Shown one piece after another: positions 32,316 to 44,500 of a DNA stretch of 64,000 nt. Under the pieces are notes generated by a model that saw nothing but the letters and a program-made list of their open reading frames with translations, was not told where the DNA came from and ran no database searches. Origin of the DNA: Gliomastix tumulicola. Lineage: Eukaryota > Ascomycota > Sordariomycetes > Hypocreales > Bionectriaceae. The stretch covers positions 4,464,001-4,528,000 of the forward strand of contig BCHX01000001.1 in assembly GCA_001599755.1 (NCBI GenBank), written 5' to 3'. A program made the translations under genes and the position numbers. How positions within the stretch are numbered: the first letter of the stretch is position 1; each line of letters begins with the position of its first letter.

Positions 32316-35300
32316 TCAGGCCTTTTGGCGATCGCTGATCTGGTCCGCCAGCGCCTGCAAATTGGCCGCCCCGATGATCTGCGTCAGAGCCAGCTCGACG
32401 CCGTGCTGCCTCCTGATCCAATTGCGCAGCTCGACAGACACGAGCGAGTCCAGGCCGTACTCTGCGAGGCTGCGCGTCGGCGTGACGTCTTCGCGGTCTA
32501 TCATCGTGATGGATGAGATCTTGCTGGCCAGCGCATCGAGAAGGCTCTCTTCCCCCGACGTCCCGCCGTCCTGACCGCCGTTTCCTACTATCATCTCTTT
32601 TCGCCGCCGCTGCTGCTGCTGCTTCTTCTGGCGGAAGATGGATAGATACCGCGCTCCCTCCTCTGGACTACTGGTGTTGTCGTCGGGCAAGGAGAGGGGA
32701 ACAAAGGCCAGCGCCCGCGAGTCGTAGTTCAGACCCGACGACGCGCCAATGATGGCGCCCCCGATCATGGTGTGCACCTGCTTGATGGACAGCGTCCCCA
32801 TGCGCTCACTCAGCTTCTCGCGCATGCCCTCCCGCTCCGTGACGTAGCCGACGTCGTCCACGACGGGCAGGCCGATCGACACCGTCGGCAGGCCCTGGCT
32901 CCTCGTCCTCCAGCGGGCAAAGGCGTCGAGGAAGGAGGACGTCCCCGCGTAGATGGACTGCCCGACGTTGCCAAAGGTGTTGGCCACGGAGCCCAGCGCA
33001 ACGAAGAAATCCAGGCCTCCTGGGAGGAGATGGTGCAGGTGCCAGGCGGCGTCGATCTTGGGGCCGTTGATGGCGCGCCAGTCGGCGAAGGAGGTGTTGA
33101 AGAAGATGGAGTCGTGGAGGTGCATGGATGCGTGGATCACGCCTCTGACGGGAGGGAGGTCCTGGAGAGAGTCAAGCACCGAGCTGAGGCTGGCTCTTGA
33201 GGCGACATCGCATGCCACTGCGCGGACGTGTATGCCAGTAGATGGCGAGTTGTACTGGGCCACCAGCTCTGCGACCTCAGGCCGGGACGCGCCGGATCTG
33301 CCGAGAAGTATCACATTAGAAGCTCCATTCTCGAGCATCCAGGGCACGAGGGACCTTCCGATGCCACCTGTACCGCCCGTGATGAGGTACGTTGCGTCGG
33401 CACGCAGTAACATACCGCCGTTCTCCCTACGCAACGGCGATGCCACATCCGCCATGACTCTGTCATCTTTACCCATGACTGCCACAATCTTGCCCATCTT
33501 CTGACCGCTTTGAAGGGCACGCAGTCCCGAGACGATCTCAGACACAGGCATCTCGTGGATAGGCTGGATGGGCCCGATGACCTTGGCCTCTGCCAACTCG
33601 ACCACCCTGGCCAAGCAGTCTCGGAGCCGCTCGGGACTTCGATGAAAGTACGCCATAAGGTCTAGGGAGAAGAACGAGACATTGCGCTCGAATGTCCTCA
33701 TTCCGAGGTGCGAATTGGCGAGGATATCCTTCTTCCCGATCTCGACGAAGCGGCCAAACTCGGCGACCAGGGACCAGCTCTCTTGGAGAAGATCACCGCT
33801 GAGCGAGTTGACGACAACGTCCACTCCACGGCCCTCGGTCTTGCTTCGTATCTCCGCGGCGAAGTCTCGGGTACGGCTGGAATAGATGTGGTCTTGCGGG
33901 ATGCCGAATCTTGAGTGCAGCAAGTCTCGCTTCTCCTCCGAGCCGGCCGTGGCAAAGATGGTAGCATCCATGCTCTGCGTGAGCTGAATGCATGCTTGGC
34001 CGACGGCACCTGCACCAGCATGGATGAGGACGGTCTCCCCCGAACGGAGCCGGGCAAGATCTTCAAGGCAGATCAGAGCAGTCGAGTAGGCAACAGGTAA
34101 CGACGCGGCTTCAGCGGGAGACAGCCCTGAGGGAAGCTTGTGGACGTGAACGGCTGGCATCCGAACGTGAGTCGCGAGGCCGCCCTCCGGCACCACAAAG
34201 AGAACGCTTTGCCCTATCTGCACGTGCCTCACGTTCGAGCCGGTCTGGACGACTCTCCCCACGCCTTCGCGTCCAGGCAGACTCCAGGGAATCGTGCTGA
34301 GCACTGAGAGTACATCTCGGAAGTTGATTCCACAGGTATCAACCTGGAGTATCNCCTCATCACCCCCCAAGGGCCTGCTTGGTGGCACCAAGTCCCGCCG
34401 CTCGAAGAAGATCGTATCCATATCTCCCGGTGTCTTCATGGACATGGTCAGAGCGCTGTTGGGGCTGGTATGAGCCCATATGTTTTGCTCTTGCTGGACG
34501 GGGAGCCCGGCCTCGATGGCGAACGTTTGGGCTGTCTCGTCGAGCTTGCGCAGGCGAGGGACATGGATGAGTCCCTTGGACCACACAAAGTCCTGTTCAA
34601 GGAGAGCATCGGGTGAAGTGTCCTTGACGAGACTTTCCGCCAGAGTCTTAATGATACCCGCTGCTTGACTGTGGTCTCCGACGGGAACCTTGTCTACATG
34701 GAGTAGCTTTTTCGTCGTGTCTTCTAGGCGCAGTGTGCGCAGGATTCCCCTAATGGTGCCGTATTCGGGGTGGTCATTATTGGGAGTCACCCAGAGCAGG
34801 CCTCGCGATTCAAGCACCAGGGCTTTGAATACTGCGAAGTTGTCTTCGGAAGCCAAGCTGCCGAGGAAGCTCGTCTCGCCGCAATCAAGAAAGATGCATA
34901 ACATGTCTCTCACATCGAGGTCCTTTCCAAGACGTCGAACGCTTGGCTTGAGATGTTGCAGACTCTTCGTGACGGCTTCCGTCAGAGACTCCGTGCCAGC
35001 AGTGCCAACAACAACAACTGTCACAACGTCCATGTCCGAGACAGAATGGCTTACATCCTCTTCGTCATCGACTCTGGTAGACCACATAGCTTTCACCATG
35101 CTTTCAGCCGCACCGGGCCAATCGTCCACGGCCCCTTCTACCCCTGAAAACCCCGAGGCAAGCATCAGGCGATGCCAACGATCCCGGGACATGAGAGGAC
35201 CATCTTCCGGCCGTCTCCATTCATCCGAGCTCAGCCACCAGCCCGGCAGGACCGTATAAGGCAGACATATAGCGCCAACACCCTCGGGCATGAGCTCCAG

Positions 35301-38300
35301 GACGGCGAGCTTCCCCGTCCCCGGCCTGAGCAGGCTGCCGATGTGGCGGACAGTCTCCTCGATGTTGGGCGTCGCGTGCAGGACGTTGGACGCGATGACC
35401 AGATCATATGTGCCCACGTCGATCCCCTGGTCTGCCGGGTCCTGGCTGATGTCCAGCTTGGTGTACGTCAGCTGCGGCCATCTCGCCAGCTTCCTGCGCG
35501 CGTCGTTGAAGAACCCGGGTGAGATGTCGGTGAACGTGTAGACGGAGAAGTTGTCCTCCGTCTCCCTGTCCGTGCTAGATAAGGCCTCCAATATGGGCAT
35601 AGTGGAGGAGCCCGTGCCTGCACCAACCTCGATGATCTTCATATCCGGATTCAACTCCCCCAGGCCGGCGATGTACCTCGCGAGAGCCTCGTTGCAGCGA
35701 TTCATGGCTGGATTCTCCTCGTAATGCCTTGTGAGGAGCCCGTCCTTCATCATGATCTCAAGAGGCTCGACCTCACCGCGTAGGATTCGAGGAATCCCCT
35801 CCCCGACCGCGCAGATCAGTTCGCCCACGGCATCGCCTCTTCTGACCTCCTGGATAAGACCGGGGCTGACCTCTGACCTATCACGTCGGCTCTCTCTCTC
35901 CGCCCATGACATGAACTTCCTCAAATGTGCTGGGAGGGTCAGTTCCTCGCCTGCGACAGCCTCCAATGCCTGGACGAGAAAGTGCCGGCCGACGGCAGTA
36001 TACTTCTGCCGCACTTGCAGATCTTCTGGCGTCCATGTGTAGTCCGTCAGCGACTCTGCAAGGACCCTGCCGTCTGATAAGTTGACGTGAGGGACCAGGT
36101 CCTCGTAGAATCCCTGGGGGAGGAGGCTTCGTCTCGCGTCATCCTCGTCACTGATCCCGCCCGCCGCGTCGTTGATACGCTGCAAGCTGAGGTCGATCTC
36201 GAGACACGGCACTGGATCCCGCGAGCCCTGCGCGTCGTCTGAGAACACAACCAAGGAAACCTCAGCGCGGCCGGACTTGTCCTCCCAGGATGTGCGGCGG
36301 GCGGCGGTCGTGTACATCTGGCCCTCTCCTGACGGGATCGAATTCGATATATGCAGCCGCCGCACATACGACGGGACGAGCGTCGGACGAGCATGTGTAC
36401 CTGCGTCCCCGGCAACAAGGACCGCAGCGTGGCACAGAGAATCAAGCATGGGAGGGGAGATGGTGACGGGAGATCCCCGCTCGGGGATGGAGAGGGGGAC
36501 GTCTGGTTGGCGAAGCAATGTTCTCTGAATGGCTCTGCCTGACTCGTTCCACAGGCTAACCATATTCTGGAAGGTAGGGCCGTAGCTAAGTCCTGACTTC
36601 TGGAGCATATCGTAGCCTGCCAGAGCGTGGTCGCGCGTGGGATGAGGTCCATTAGCGAGGAGTGCCTCGGCATCTTTACAGGCAGCACTCTGCGACACGC
36701 CCCGTTGTCCCTCCTGAGAGCTGGCCTCGATTCTACCGTGGCAATGCGTAGTCCAGCCCGTCTGCTCAGCCCAGGTCATGATATCAAATGCCCAGACAGA
36801 CGACGAGAAGTGACCTGTTCCAGCCTCAACAGGCCGGAGTCGAGTTGTGATGTCGACACGCTGCTCCTCTTTGACGTGCAGCCCACGCTCAATATGAATC
36901 TCACTGGCCAGGAACGAGGTGGCGTTCTTCGTGATGGATCGCAGCGCATCCAGTGCCAGCCCGAAATAGCCCGTGAAGGGGAACAGGACATCGCCTACGA
37001 CCCTGTGGTCCCGGAGCCAGGGCATCTCATCCAGCGTGAAGACCTGACGGAACACATGTTCCCGGCCTGGAGATGGCATCTTCCAGCCGAGGAGAGCAGT
37101 GTACGTGTGGCCGGAGTGCATCTTGGCGACGGAGTTGTGCGACTTGTGGATGTATCTCGCCTTCCTGTCCCATTCGTAGGACGGCAGGTCTATGAGCACG
37201 CGCCGCCGGGTCTTTGACTTCTTTTGATTATCGCCGTTGATAGCAGAGAAGTCGAGGCTTGCTCCCATGGTGAAGAGACGTCCGGCCAGGTCGAGGAGAG
37301 ACTTTTCGGCGTCTATACCACGGATGAGGCCGGACATGTAGGCCGGGCCCAGCTTCTCGTTCTGGCTCACTGGCTGCAGTATCTGGCTGATCGGGCCTTT
37401 GAGCGCAGAGTGTGGGCCAATCTCTGCCAGAATGGTTGCCTCAGTGGCTTTGACCGCAGTGGCGATGCCTTCAGAGAATCTCACTGGGTTCGTCAGGTTT
37501 CTGACCCAGTATGAGGGGTTGGCGACGGTTTTGGAGTCCTCTGACTGGCCAGTAACAGACGAGATGAATGGCACTCTGCGCTCTTCATCGCCAAGCAATT
37601 CGGTCTCCTTCTCTGTGGGACAGTAGGGCTGGATGGCGGCAAGATACGAATCGGCAACAAGCTCCATGTGATGAGAATGGTATGCAACGTCCACCTTCAG
37701 TTTGCGGTTGAAGATGCCCTGAGCGTTGCAGATCCGCTCAATAGCCTCTATGACAGCCAAGTCGCCCGAGACAGTCACACTCAGGGGACTATTGAACGCC
37801 GCAATGCAAGCACGTCCCAGCTCCACGGTGTGCTGAAGCAGAGTCGTTGCCGTGTCGGGGTCTGTGCCTAAAGCGAGCATCCCGCCCCGAGGGCCTCCGT
37901 CCTTACCCCGAACTGACAGTTCAGCAGCAGCCTGGCCCCTGAAGAACGCAAGTGCCATGGCTGTCCTGAAGGACAAGAAGCCAGCTGCGTACGCGGCAGC
38001 AATCTCCCCCGAGCTGTGGCCTATAACGGTCGCTGGCGTGATTCCCCAGCTGCGAAGCAGTCTGACTAAACCGACTTGCAGAGCGGTGCAGGCAGGTTGG
38101 CTGATCTCAGCCTCGTTGATCTGTGAGTCCTCGGACCTGGCCAGCTCCTCTGTCAGCGACCAGGTCGCCCCAAATTCTTTGAGATGCGTCTCTGCTTCGA
38201 CCATGGCTTGGGCAAAAGGCTCGTACAGTCTCGCGAGACCCGCACTCATCTGGGCATGCTGAGCCCCTTGGCCAGTGAAGACGAAGCAAATAATAGGCTC

Positions 38301-40014
38301 ACGACCTACACCTCCTCTTTTAGCAATGCTGGTTGGCAAAGGAGAAGCAGCCAGCTGCTGGCGAAGATCCTCCAACGAGCCAGCAACGAAGGCAGCCCGA
38401 CGGGAGAAGTGCGTTCGTCTCGCTCCTAGTGTATAGCTCAAGTCGGCCATGAACGATCCTTCAGTTGAGGAAGTGTTGTTCATGAGATGGGAGCCCAAGG
38501 ATGTCCGATACTTGGCGAGGGACGCATCTGACTGGGCAGACAAGGGATAAAGCAAGTGCTGTGGCTCTGAGTTGGACAGCACCATCTGTCCCTCAAACTC
38601 CTCGAGTAGCACTGCCACATTGCTTCCGCCGAATCCGAAGTTGGTGACACAGACGCGTCTAGGCCTTCCATCGGGCATCCAAGGGATAGGACTCGGAGCA
38701 ACTCTCAGCTTTGAAGCGTCTATTTGCGGGTTCATGGTGACGAAGTCGGCGTTGGGGAGGATGGTGGCATGTCTAAGCATCAGCGTAGCCTTAATAACCG
38801 AGATTAGACCGCTGGCGGTGTGAAGGTGCCCAAAGTTGGACTTGATCGATCCAATATAGACCTTATCCCCTCGGTCTTTAGCAATCACGTTGGCGGCGCC
38901 ACCAGCATCAACAGGATCACCAACTGCAGTGCCAGTGCCATGACCCTCGACAACGTCAGTCTCAGACGGACGCAGGCCAACTTCACTGTGCACACGCCTC
39001 AGCAAGTCTTCCTGCGCCACCTGCGACGGCATGGTGATCCCCCTCGTCCTGCCACTGTGATTGGCCGCCGTGTTCCTGATGACGGCGTGGATCGGGTCTC
39101 CCGCCTCGACGGCCCGGTCCAGCCGCTTCAGGATCAGACAGGACGCACCCTCTCCTCGTCCAAACCCGTTGGCACGCGCGTCGTAGGAGTAGCATCGTCC
39201 ATCGGGGGACATGGTCCCGAGCGTGTCGAGCTGTACAAGCGAGTGGTGGTTGACGACGAGCGAGGAGGCACCGACAAAGGCTGTGTCGCATTCGGCGGCG
39301 CGGAGACTCTGGCACGCCGTGTGCAAGGCGTATGAGCTGCTGGAGCAGGCCGAGTCTACGGAGATGCTCGGCCCGGTGAGGTTGAAGAAGTAGGACAGGC
39401 GGTTGGACGCCATGCATCCAGCTACACCGGTGGCCGTGTACTTTCCCGTTGTCCTAGATTAATCGAGTATATTCGTCAGTCAAGTATAATGGGGATAGGC
39501 GTGTCCGTGAGGAGTACGACGTACGGGAGATCTTCTGTCATCTGCTCGCCGTACTCACTGCGCTCCTGGGAAGAGAAGACGCCCGTATTGGACCCGGAGA
39601 GTTTGTCTAGAGGGAGTCCGGCATTCTCGGCGGCTTCGAATGCACATTCGAGTAACAGACCTATACAAATGAAATAAGTCAGATACGTCCAGATCCTCAT
39701 CCACCAAGAAAGGAGACAGTGTCCTCACGTAGCTGTGGATCCATTGCTGTGGCTTCTTCAGCATTAATGTTGAAGAAGGGAGCGTCGAAGGCGTAGATGT
39801 CCTCCTGCAGGAAATGGCCTCCCTTTGGTGAGAAGACCCCGGCCTTGGTCGAGTCGTCATGGTAGTAGGATTCTTGGTCGAAGCGGTCCTTTGGGATGCT
39901 CGAGAAGGCAGACTTGGCCTCGGACAGGAAATCGAAGAGGCCCTTTCGCCCGATGCCTGGAGCCCTGTATGCCACTCCTATAATCGCCAACGGGGACGTT
40001 GATGCAGATGTCAT
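32316..40014 (-). CDS. Highly reducing type I polyketide synthase
   Basis: Exons 40014-39729, 39660-39525 and 39453-32316; introns of 68 and 71 nt; 2519 aa. Order KS-AT-DH-MT-ER-KR-ACP. KS: C177 in DSACSSSS, H312 in EGHGTGT, H350 in SNFGHLH. AT: GHSSGE (S621). DH: H957 in RDHRVVGDVLFP and D1145 in LDSLCHA. MT: EVGAGTGSS at about 1416. ER: HAGAGAVGQ at about 1952. KR: ITGGTGGIG at about 2165, Y2309. ACP: GLDSL (S2477). All active residues I checked are present, so a reduced, alpha-methylated chain from malonyl units is expected, in the cytosol. There is no thioesterase or reductase, so release needs a partner; the divergent NRPS at 41563 is the obvious one. One ambiguous base (N at 34354) makes residue 1841 undefined (codon GNG) near the ER start. 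Confidence 0.95.
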
Positions 40015-41562
40015 TATAGCAGAAGATGGTAGTAGGTTACAGAAGGTGAAGGCAAACTCGTCGACGGAATTCCCTCTAGGAAGAAAGGTTGATTGAGCTA
40101 GGGGGACTGCTTTCGGTTATGCTGATCATATAACGAAAAAAGTCTTAAGCATCAAGTGGTGAAAGAAAGGCTTGAGCCATATACACACCCCAACTGTCTG
40201 GTTCTATATTTCCAGTATTCTTTCGGCCACTTGAGCAGGCTTGAGGGTTCTTCCTCTTCCTCATCAAAGGTCTCGATTTGTCATCTCGTGGGACAGACAA
40301 AATTTGATGTAATCCTGAGTCTCATCTGCATGCTGCTCAGGCTCGTATCTCTGTAGAGACTTCTCTCTGCATCTCTCGGCTATGAGTGTCTCACTTTACG
40401 AGGTGATTAATCTTGATTCCGGCACCTCTTCAGACAGCCTACTAGTTAGGCGAGGGGAGGTCATAGCGTTACGGGTACGACAGAGCAAGCTTATGTTCGA
40501 GACTTCAGCTCAATGCGCTCGGACCGCCCTGAAGATTCACATTCTCGGCGAATCCGGGCAACTCGGACCGGAGACTGCAGGGTTGGCTTTGCTAGAACGT
40601 CATATGGCCTCAGTCTCAGATTTGTTCCGGCACCACCTGAGAGCGCCATGGCGAGATCGACCAGAGTTGCGAGCAGCTCCATAAGAAAGGCTCAGGCACT
40701 TTTAACCTCCATAGTTACCTAATGTTCGGGATATGTACACGATGTGCTCTGAATGGGCATGGCGTATATGCCATTGATGACAATTCGAGCTTGATTAATC
40801 AACTAGCCAACAGCCTTGTTCAGAAGCTCAAAGCCATTTTCCCCAGATCTTTCTTAGGCCCGTCACAGTGAGATAGATAACTTCCAGAACCAACAAGAAA
40901 GGTTTGAATATTACTTTACACACAATTCTTTTCGTAAAGAATCACACAATGTTTCCTGGCGGCTATCCCAATATAGGCGTTCGGAGACAACATCTAGACC
41001 CCGCATTGCACCCGACGAGCCCGAGAAAGGAGAAAGATCAGCTGATGGGAGCACGCTGCATGCATAGATCGGCCCTACGGTGGATCCAGTCATCTCAGCC
41101 AAGCCGAATCTCGCATCCTCCCGCAAATGTTCCTACGGAGATACTTCAGCGATACGAACCCGATACTTGTCGGAGGACTTGCTTGGCATGTTGGCCCACT
41201 TCTGACGACCAAGATAGTCAGATGCAATTCGCAGAGCTTCGCCCGACTGCTCCGAAGGGCCGAGCTGAGCATGGGCTAGACTCCCGATGCTCTCGTCATG
41301 ATTAGTATAGCCTAACCGGGACGCGATTGGTTGAATAAGCGAGTACGCTCTCCTCCAATAAACGCCACTCTGCAATCTGTGTGTCTTTCCCTTCGGTGGT
41401 CGATTCCGCTCCCACACGTAGGATCAGGTGTTTGAGCGTCGCCATCGAACCTTGGATGTCATGTCTACTGAGGCAGGTTAGTCTTCTTTACATGCAACTT
41501 CTCTAACATTTCGAGCACGATCAGCATCATTACAGATCGATTGACGTTTGACCATCGTCACC
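40015..41562. promoter_or_regulatory. Divergent PKS/NRPS intergenic region
   Basis: 1.55 kb between the two start codons. It must hold both promoters, and the size leaves room for shared regulation. No TATA box stands out, and no Zn2Cys6-regulator gene is present. Short frames on both strands (for example 40382-40684 plus, 41133-41417 minus) have no recognisable domain. A possible leader intron with CTAAC branch site runs from about 41476 to 41535 before the NRPS start. Confidence 0.5.
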
Positions 41563-44500
41563 ATGGCGAACTTGGGTATCATTAACGACGCCGCCCTGGC
41601 TCAAATTTGCGAGACATGCAAGGTGTCTCCAAATGATGTTGAAGACACGTACCCGTGTACGCCGCTCCAGGCGGGCATGTTGGTCGATTCTGCGCCATAC
41701 ATGCACACTCTCGTCCAGTCTGTCGACCCGTCAGTGGACCTGGACCTACTATGCAGAGCTATAGATCAAGTCGTCATGCTCAACAGCACACTGAGAACGA
41801 GGATCGTCTACTGTGACGGCGTGGGCTTGCTCCAAGTAGTCATGAGAAAGGGCCTTTCGGTCCTGTTTTCTATGGAGACCAACGTCGAGCAATTTCTTGA
41901 ATCAGACAGATCCCCCAATCCAGGCCTCGGTGCGGCATTGGCTGGATTTGCTCTTGTTGGGGGCGTCGGCGAGAAGAAGCTGGTGACAACCATGCATCAC
42001 GCTCTATTCGACTATCATGTCGTCAGGTTCTTCGTGGAAGATATATGGAGCGTCTACCAGGGCACGCCTCCTACAACACGCGCACCGTTCAAGGATTTTG
42101 TCCAGATGTGCAGCAGTATCGATGCCAAAGCAGCTACAGCCTTTTGGAAGAGCCGATTCAAAGCCGGTGCCTCAACGTTTCCCTTGGTCCCTTCGCAGCA
42201 TGCCCCTCTGTCAACAGAGAGAGTGACACGAGAGGTTTCCTTCGCCAACGGCAGCATGCATCAGCCGCAGTCAGCTATTTCGATGCCAGCCTATCTAGAG
42301 GCCGCCTGGGCGTTGACACTCTCGGACTACACGAGCAGCGACAGCATCGCCTTTGGCTACGTGCTGTCCGGGCGGCATTCCTGTCCGGCTGCAGAGACAA
42401 CATTCGGACCAACCCTTGCAACTGTTCCTGTACAAGTCCACCTAAGGCGCAGCATGACGATCCAGCAACTAGTCAAAGAGAGAACGACATCCAGACGGGA
42501 AATATCTAGGAGCGTTTTCCAGCAGTACGGACTAGCCAACATCCGCAACTGTGTCGACGAGGAGGCTCGACAGGCCATAGACTTCCAGAGCGTGCTGAAT
42601 ATTCTACACCAACCGGGCACCTCGGGACTGGATACTCCTGGATTGACAGTCGACAGAGACCGCAGTCAGGACCCTCCCAAAGCATACCCTCTCGTGCTTC
42701 TATGCTCGATCGATGGGGGAAATGTCCTGGTAAAAGCATACTTTGACAAGGTCGTTCTTGCGCAGGCCCAGGTGCATCGTATCCTGCGCCAGCTAGAGCA
42801 TCGCTTGAAGCAGCTCATTGGTTCTCCTCACTCCACGCCGCTCAAGCGCCTCCCATGTCTCAACTTTGGCGACACAATTGAGCTTACGGACTGGAACATG
42901 AAGAGTCTTCTGGAGGAGCCCGGTCAGCGATGCCTCCACGATCTAGTCGCTCTACAGTCGGATCAATATCCCGATCACCTAGCAGTGGATGCCTGGGATG
43001 GCAAGGCGACGTATCGCGAGCTTCTTACCATGGCAGACAATCTTGCAGGTGAGATCTCACTTCACAAGGACGCGGTCGCTGCCGAGGAGCCAGGATGCTT
43101 TATCCTTGAGAGATCCCTGTCATTGATTGTTGCTGCATTGGCAATCATGAAAATTGGGGGAACATGTGTGCCAATCGACCCTTCCCTCCCCTCGGCGCGC
43201 AAAGAGGCTATACTGCGTCTTTGCGGAGCTCGACTGGTACTCACCACTCCGGAATACCCCGAAGAATTCGGAAGCAGCTGCAAAAAACACGCTTTTGTCC
43301 TCAATAGAGCCCCTCGTACCGCAGTCGAGAAGCCTCCTGCCAGTATTCACGACTCGCATCGCGCTGCCTATATGCTCTTCACTAGCGGCAGCACCGGGCA
43401 ACCCAAAGGTGTCGTTCTGGAACACAGATCGCTCGCGTCATCCCTGACATCTTTCGGGAAGACGGTAGACTGGGGAACTGGAACGCGCGCTTTGCAATTC
43501 TCGTCCCCAGCCTGGGATGCATGTGTTCTAGAGACACTAGGTCCTCTCCTTGTGGGCGGGTGCGTCTGCATCCCATCGGCGCAGGAGCGTGAGTCTGGCT
43601 TGGGAGACTACATCAAGTCCGCCGGGGTCGACTTTGCTCTCCTGACCCCGGCATCCCTTCGAAATCTCGCCCCCGAAGACGTCCTCCCAACCTTGCAGAC
43701 GCTTGTATCTGCCGGTGAGCCCATAACCCGCAAGGTCTTCGAGACTTGGAGTGGCAAGGTTCGCTTGTTCAATAGCTGGGGACCGTGCGAGGGCTCGATC
43801 ATGGCTTCGATAGCAGAGCTGAGTCCCGATTGCAAATACCCGGACACCATCGGGACCGCGGTCGGCTGCTCCATATGGATCGTCGATCCAGAGGATGTCA
43901 ACCGTCTCTTACCCATCGGCGCAGTGGGTGAGATGTTGATAGACGGGCCCGGTGTGGCACGAGGGTATCATAATGCGCCAGAGCTGACCGAGACCGCTTT
44001 CATACGACCTCCCTCCTTCGTGTCTACTGGACGTGGTCGCCATACCTCCTCCCGTCTATATCGTACAGGAGACTTGGCAAGATACAATGCAGATGGGAGC
44101 ATCGCGTTCTGTGGCCGGCGGGATGACCAGGTCAAGATTCGCGGTCAGCGATTCGAACTAGGCGAGGTGGAAGCCGTCTTAATCAGTCACCAAGCAGTTG
44201 GCGAGGTTGTGGTGACTATTCACCAGATGACTCCAAATTCCATTGGCCGTGATCTAATCGCTATCTTCACATTATCAGACATTTCATCGCAGCATGGTGC
44301 GTCTCCATCTGTATTAGAGCTGGAGCAGCTCTCTCTCGATGAAAACAGTCGGCACCAACTCGATGCCATCCAGAAGTTCACCAAGTCTCATCTGCCTTCA
44401 TACATGGTACCTACCGTATGGTTTCCCGTCGGGCTCATGCCAGTCACGGCCTCCGGAAAGGTGGACAGGGTCAAGATCAAGTCCTGGCTAAGTCAAGTCG

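Noticed and set aside
40382..40684. 100-codon plus-strand frame near the PKS promoter, considered as a regulator
   Set aside because: No Zn2Cys6, bZIP or other DNA-binding motif in it or on the opposite strand.
41133..41417. 94-codon minus-strand frame in the PKS/NRPS promoter region
   Set aside because: Starts well but shows no recognisable domain and lies between two promoters; not enough to call a gene.
41548..41562. NRPS start at the TTG at 41548
   Set aside because: Not an ATG; the first ATG (41563) has a strong context, and an in-frame stop sits at 41542.
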